Shown here: positions 63,974 to 64,000 of the stretch, piece after piece | Position numbering within the stretch: position 1 is the first letter of the stretch | How the letters are laid out: each line of letters begins with the position of its first letter | Source of the DNA: Nematostella vectensis | Lineage: Eukaryota; Cnidaria; Anthozoa; Actiniaria; Edwardsiidae | Length of the DNA: 64,000 nt | Reading direction: 5' to 3' | NCBI RefSeq assembly: GCF_932526225.1 | Contig: NC_064038.1 | Coordinates: 18,587,075 to 18,651,074, forward strand | Position numbers and translations under genes: made by a program | The notes under the pieces: generated by a model | Told to the model about the DNA's origin: nothing | Database searches by the model: none | The model's input: only the letters and a program-made list of their open reading frames with translations

Positions 63974-64000
63974 AGTAGGGCGCGGTAAGTACTTGGATGG
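62870..64000 (+). repeat. Copy of 59150-60280 (20-unit offset)
   Basis: Matches 59.15-60.28 kb 3720 bp earlier, with shared marks ataggtcttac (before 59265 and 62985) and aatacagtgtgc (59737, 63457). Private differences: ggcgcggaaag at 63427 and gtaccc at 63844. The 20-unit spacing is the sum of the 15- and 5-unit events. Confidence 0.82.
63915..64000 (+). rRNA. 5S rRNA, 5' part only (window edge)
   Basis: The first 86 nt of a copy with G19, accgaag and A73, corresponding to the copy at 60195. Cut by the window end, so the array continues to the right. Confidence 0.94.

Larger units (their letters stand above)
1..64000 (+). repeat. 5S rDNA tandem array, 186-bp units, about 344 copies
   Basis: Head-to-tail array filling the window. 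Each unit is a 5S rRNA gene of about 120 bp and a spacer of about 66 bp. Gene starts follow 118+186k (k=0-303) and 117+186k (k=304-343). I checked the phase at many points across the window, and the only lasting shift is a one-base deletion near 56514. All copies face the same way and I saw no inverted unit or foreign insert. The three main spacer variants (TATA followed by tagatagatctt, atatatttctt or aaatctatttctt) have the same length, which explains the rigid period. Copies differ at linked positions and form sequence classes. The array continues beyond both window ends. Confidence 0.98.

Noticed and set aside
1-64000. Open reading frames across several units
   Set aside because: The 186-bp period is a multiple of three, so any frame free of stops in one unit can stay open for many units. 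The sequence is plainly 5S rDNA, so such frames are artefacts.
1-64000. CRISPR array
   Set aside because: The repeated part is a 120-bp 5S gene and the intervening 66 bp are themselves conserved, not unique spacers.
1-64000. Non-coding satellite DNA
   Set aside because: The unit has full 5S structure, internal promoter positions, a TATA-like element and a T-run terminator. Some classes may be decayed, but the array as a whole is rDNA.
1-64000. Retroelement or other mobile insertion in the array
   Set aside because: The phase of the units is unbroken from end to end except for single-base changes, leaving no room for an insertion.
1-64000. Firm species or phylum assignment
   Set aside because: The core matches invertebrate 5S in general. 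Lophotrochozoan, flatworm and arthropod 5S genes are too similar for me to choose without a database search.

Overview
The whole window is one tandem array of eukaryotic 5S ribosomal RNA genes, all on the + strand. The repeat unit is 186 bp: a gene of about 120 bp plus a spacer of about 66 bp. I find 343 complete genes (first +1 at 118), the 3' part of another at 1-51, and the 5' part of another at 63915-64000. Phase holds almost perfectly, so every gene can be located: gene k begins at 118+186k for k=0-303 and at 117+186k for k=304-343, and runs about 120 nt. The single lasting phase change is a one-base deletion near 56514. There is no protein-coding gene, tRNA, mobile element or unrelated insert.

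The genes are recognised by eukaryotic 5S landmarks: a helix I closing positions 1-9 on 110-118, helix II between 16-21 and 57-62, helix V between 67-72 and 103-108, and a type I RNA polymerase III internal promoter (box A about 50-64, intermediate element 67-72, box C 80-97). Each spacer opens with a T-run terminator and carries a TATA-like element at about -32 to -26. The core sequence is typical of invertebrate animals, I think a protostome (lophotrochozoan/flatworm or arthropod). The window cannot fix the species. The 5S genes form their own cluster, not linked to 45S rDNA, histone or spliced-leader genes here.

The copies are not homogeneous. They fall into linked haplotype classes with matching spacers: A (majority-like), B (A49T, G68A), C (G19T, T73A, usually C95T and G97C), D (C3T, G30A, C47A, G51C, G56A, C57G, G68A, T84C), E (C44T, A49T, G61T, G68A, T84C, G99A) and a G8A subclass. 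Positions are numbered on the 120-nt gene. B keeps or improves pairing. C, D, E and G8A carry uncompensated helix mismatches and could be weak or pseudogene-like, yet are maintained in many copies.

On top of the 186-bp period lies a higher-order structure from unequal exchange. There is a near-identical 29-unit tandem duplication (about 47.6-58.4 kb), a 22-unit duplication (about 29.3-37.6 kb), 15-, 5- and 2-unit duplications, and older dispersed copies 45-46, 83-84 and 89 units apart. Chimeric genes mark crossover or conversion points. Class D is frequent up to 47.2 kb (30 copies) and then absent apart from two chimeras, so the right end has a different history from the left. I see no new kind of system; the interest lies in coexisting 5S classes, their co-inherited promoters, and a readable record of array turnover.
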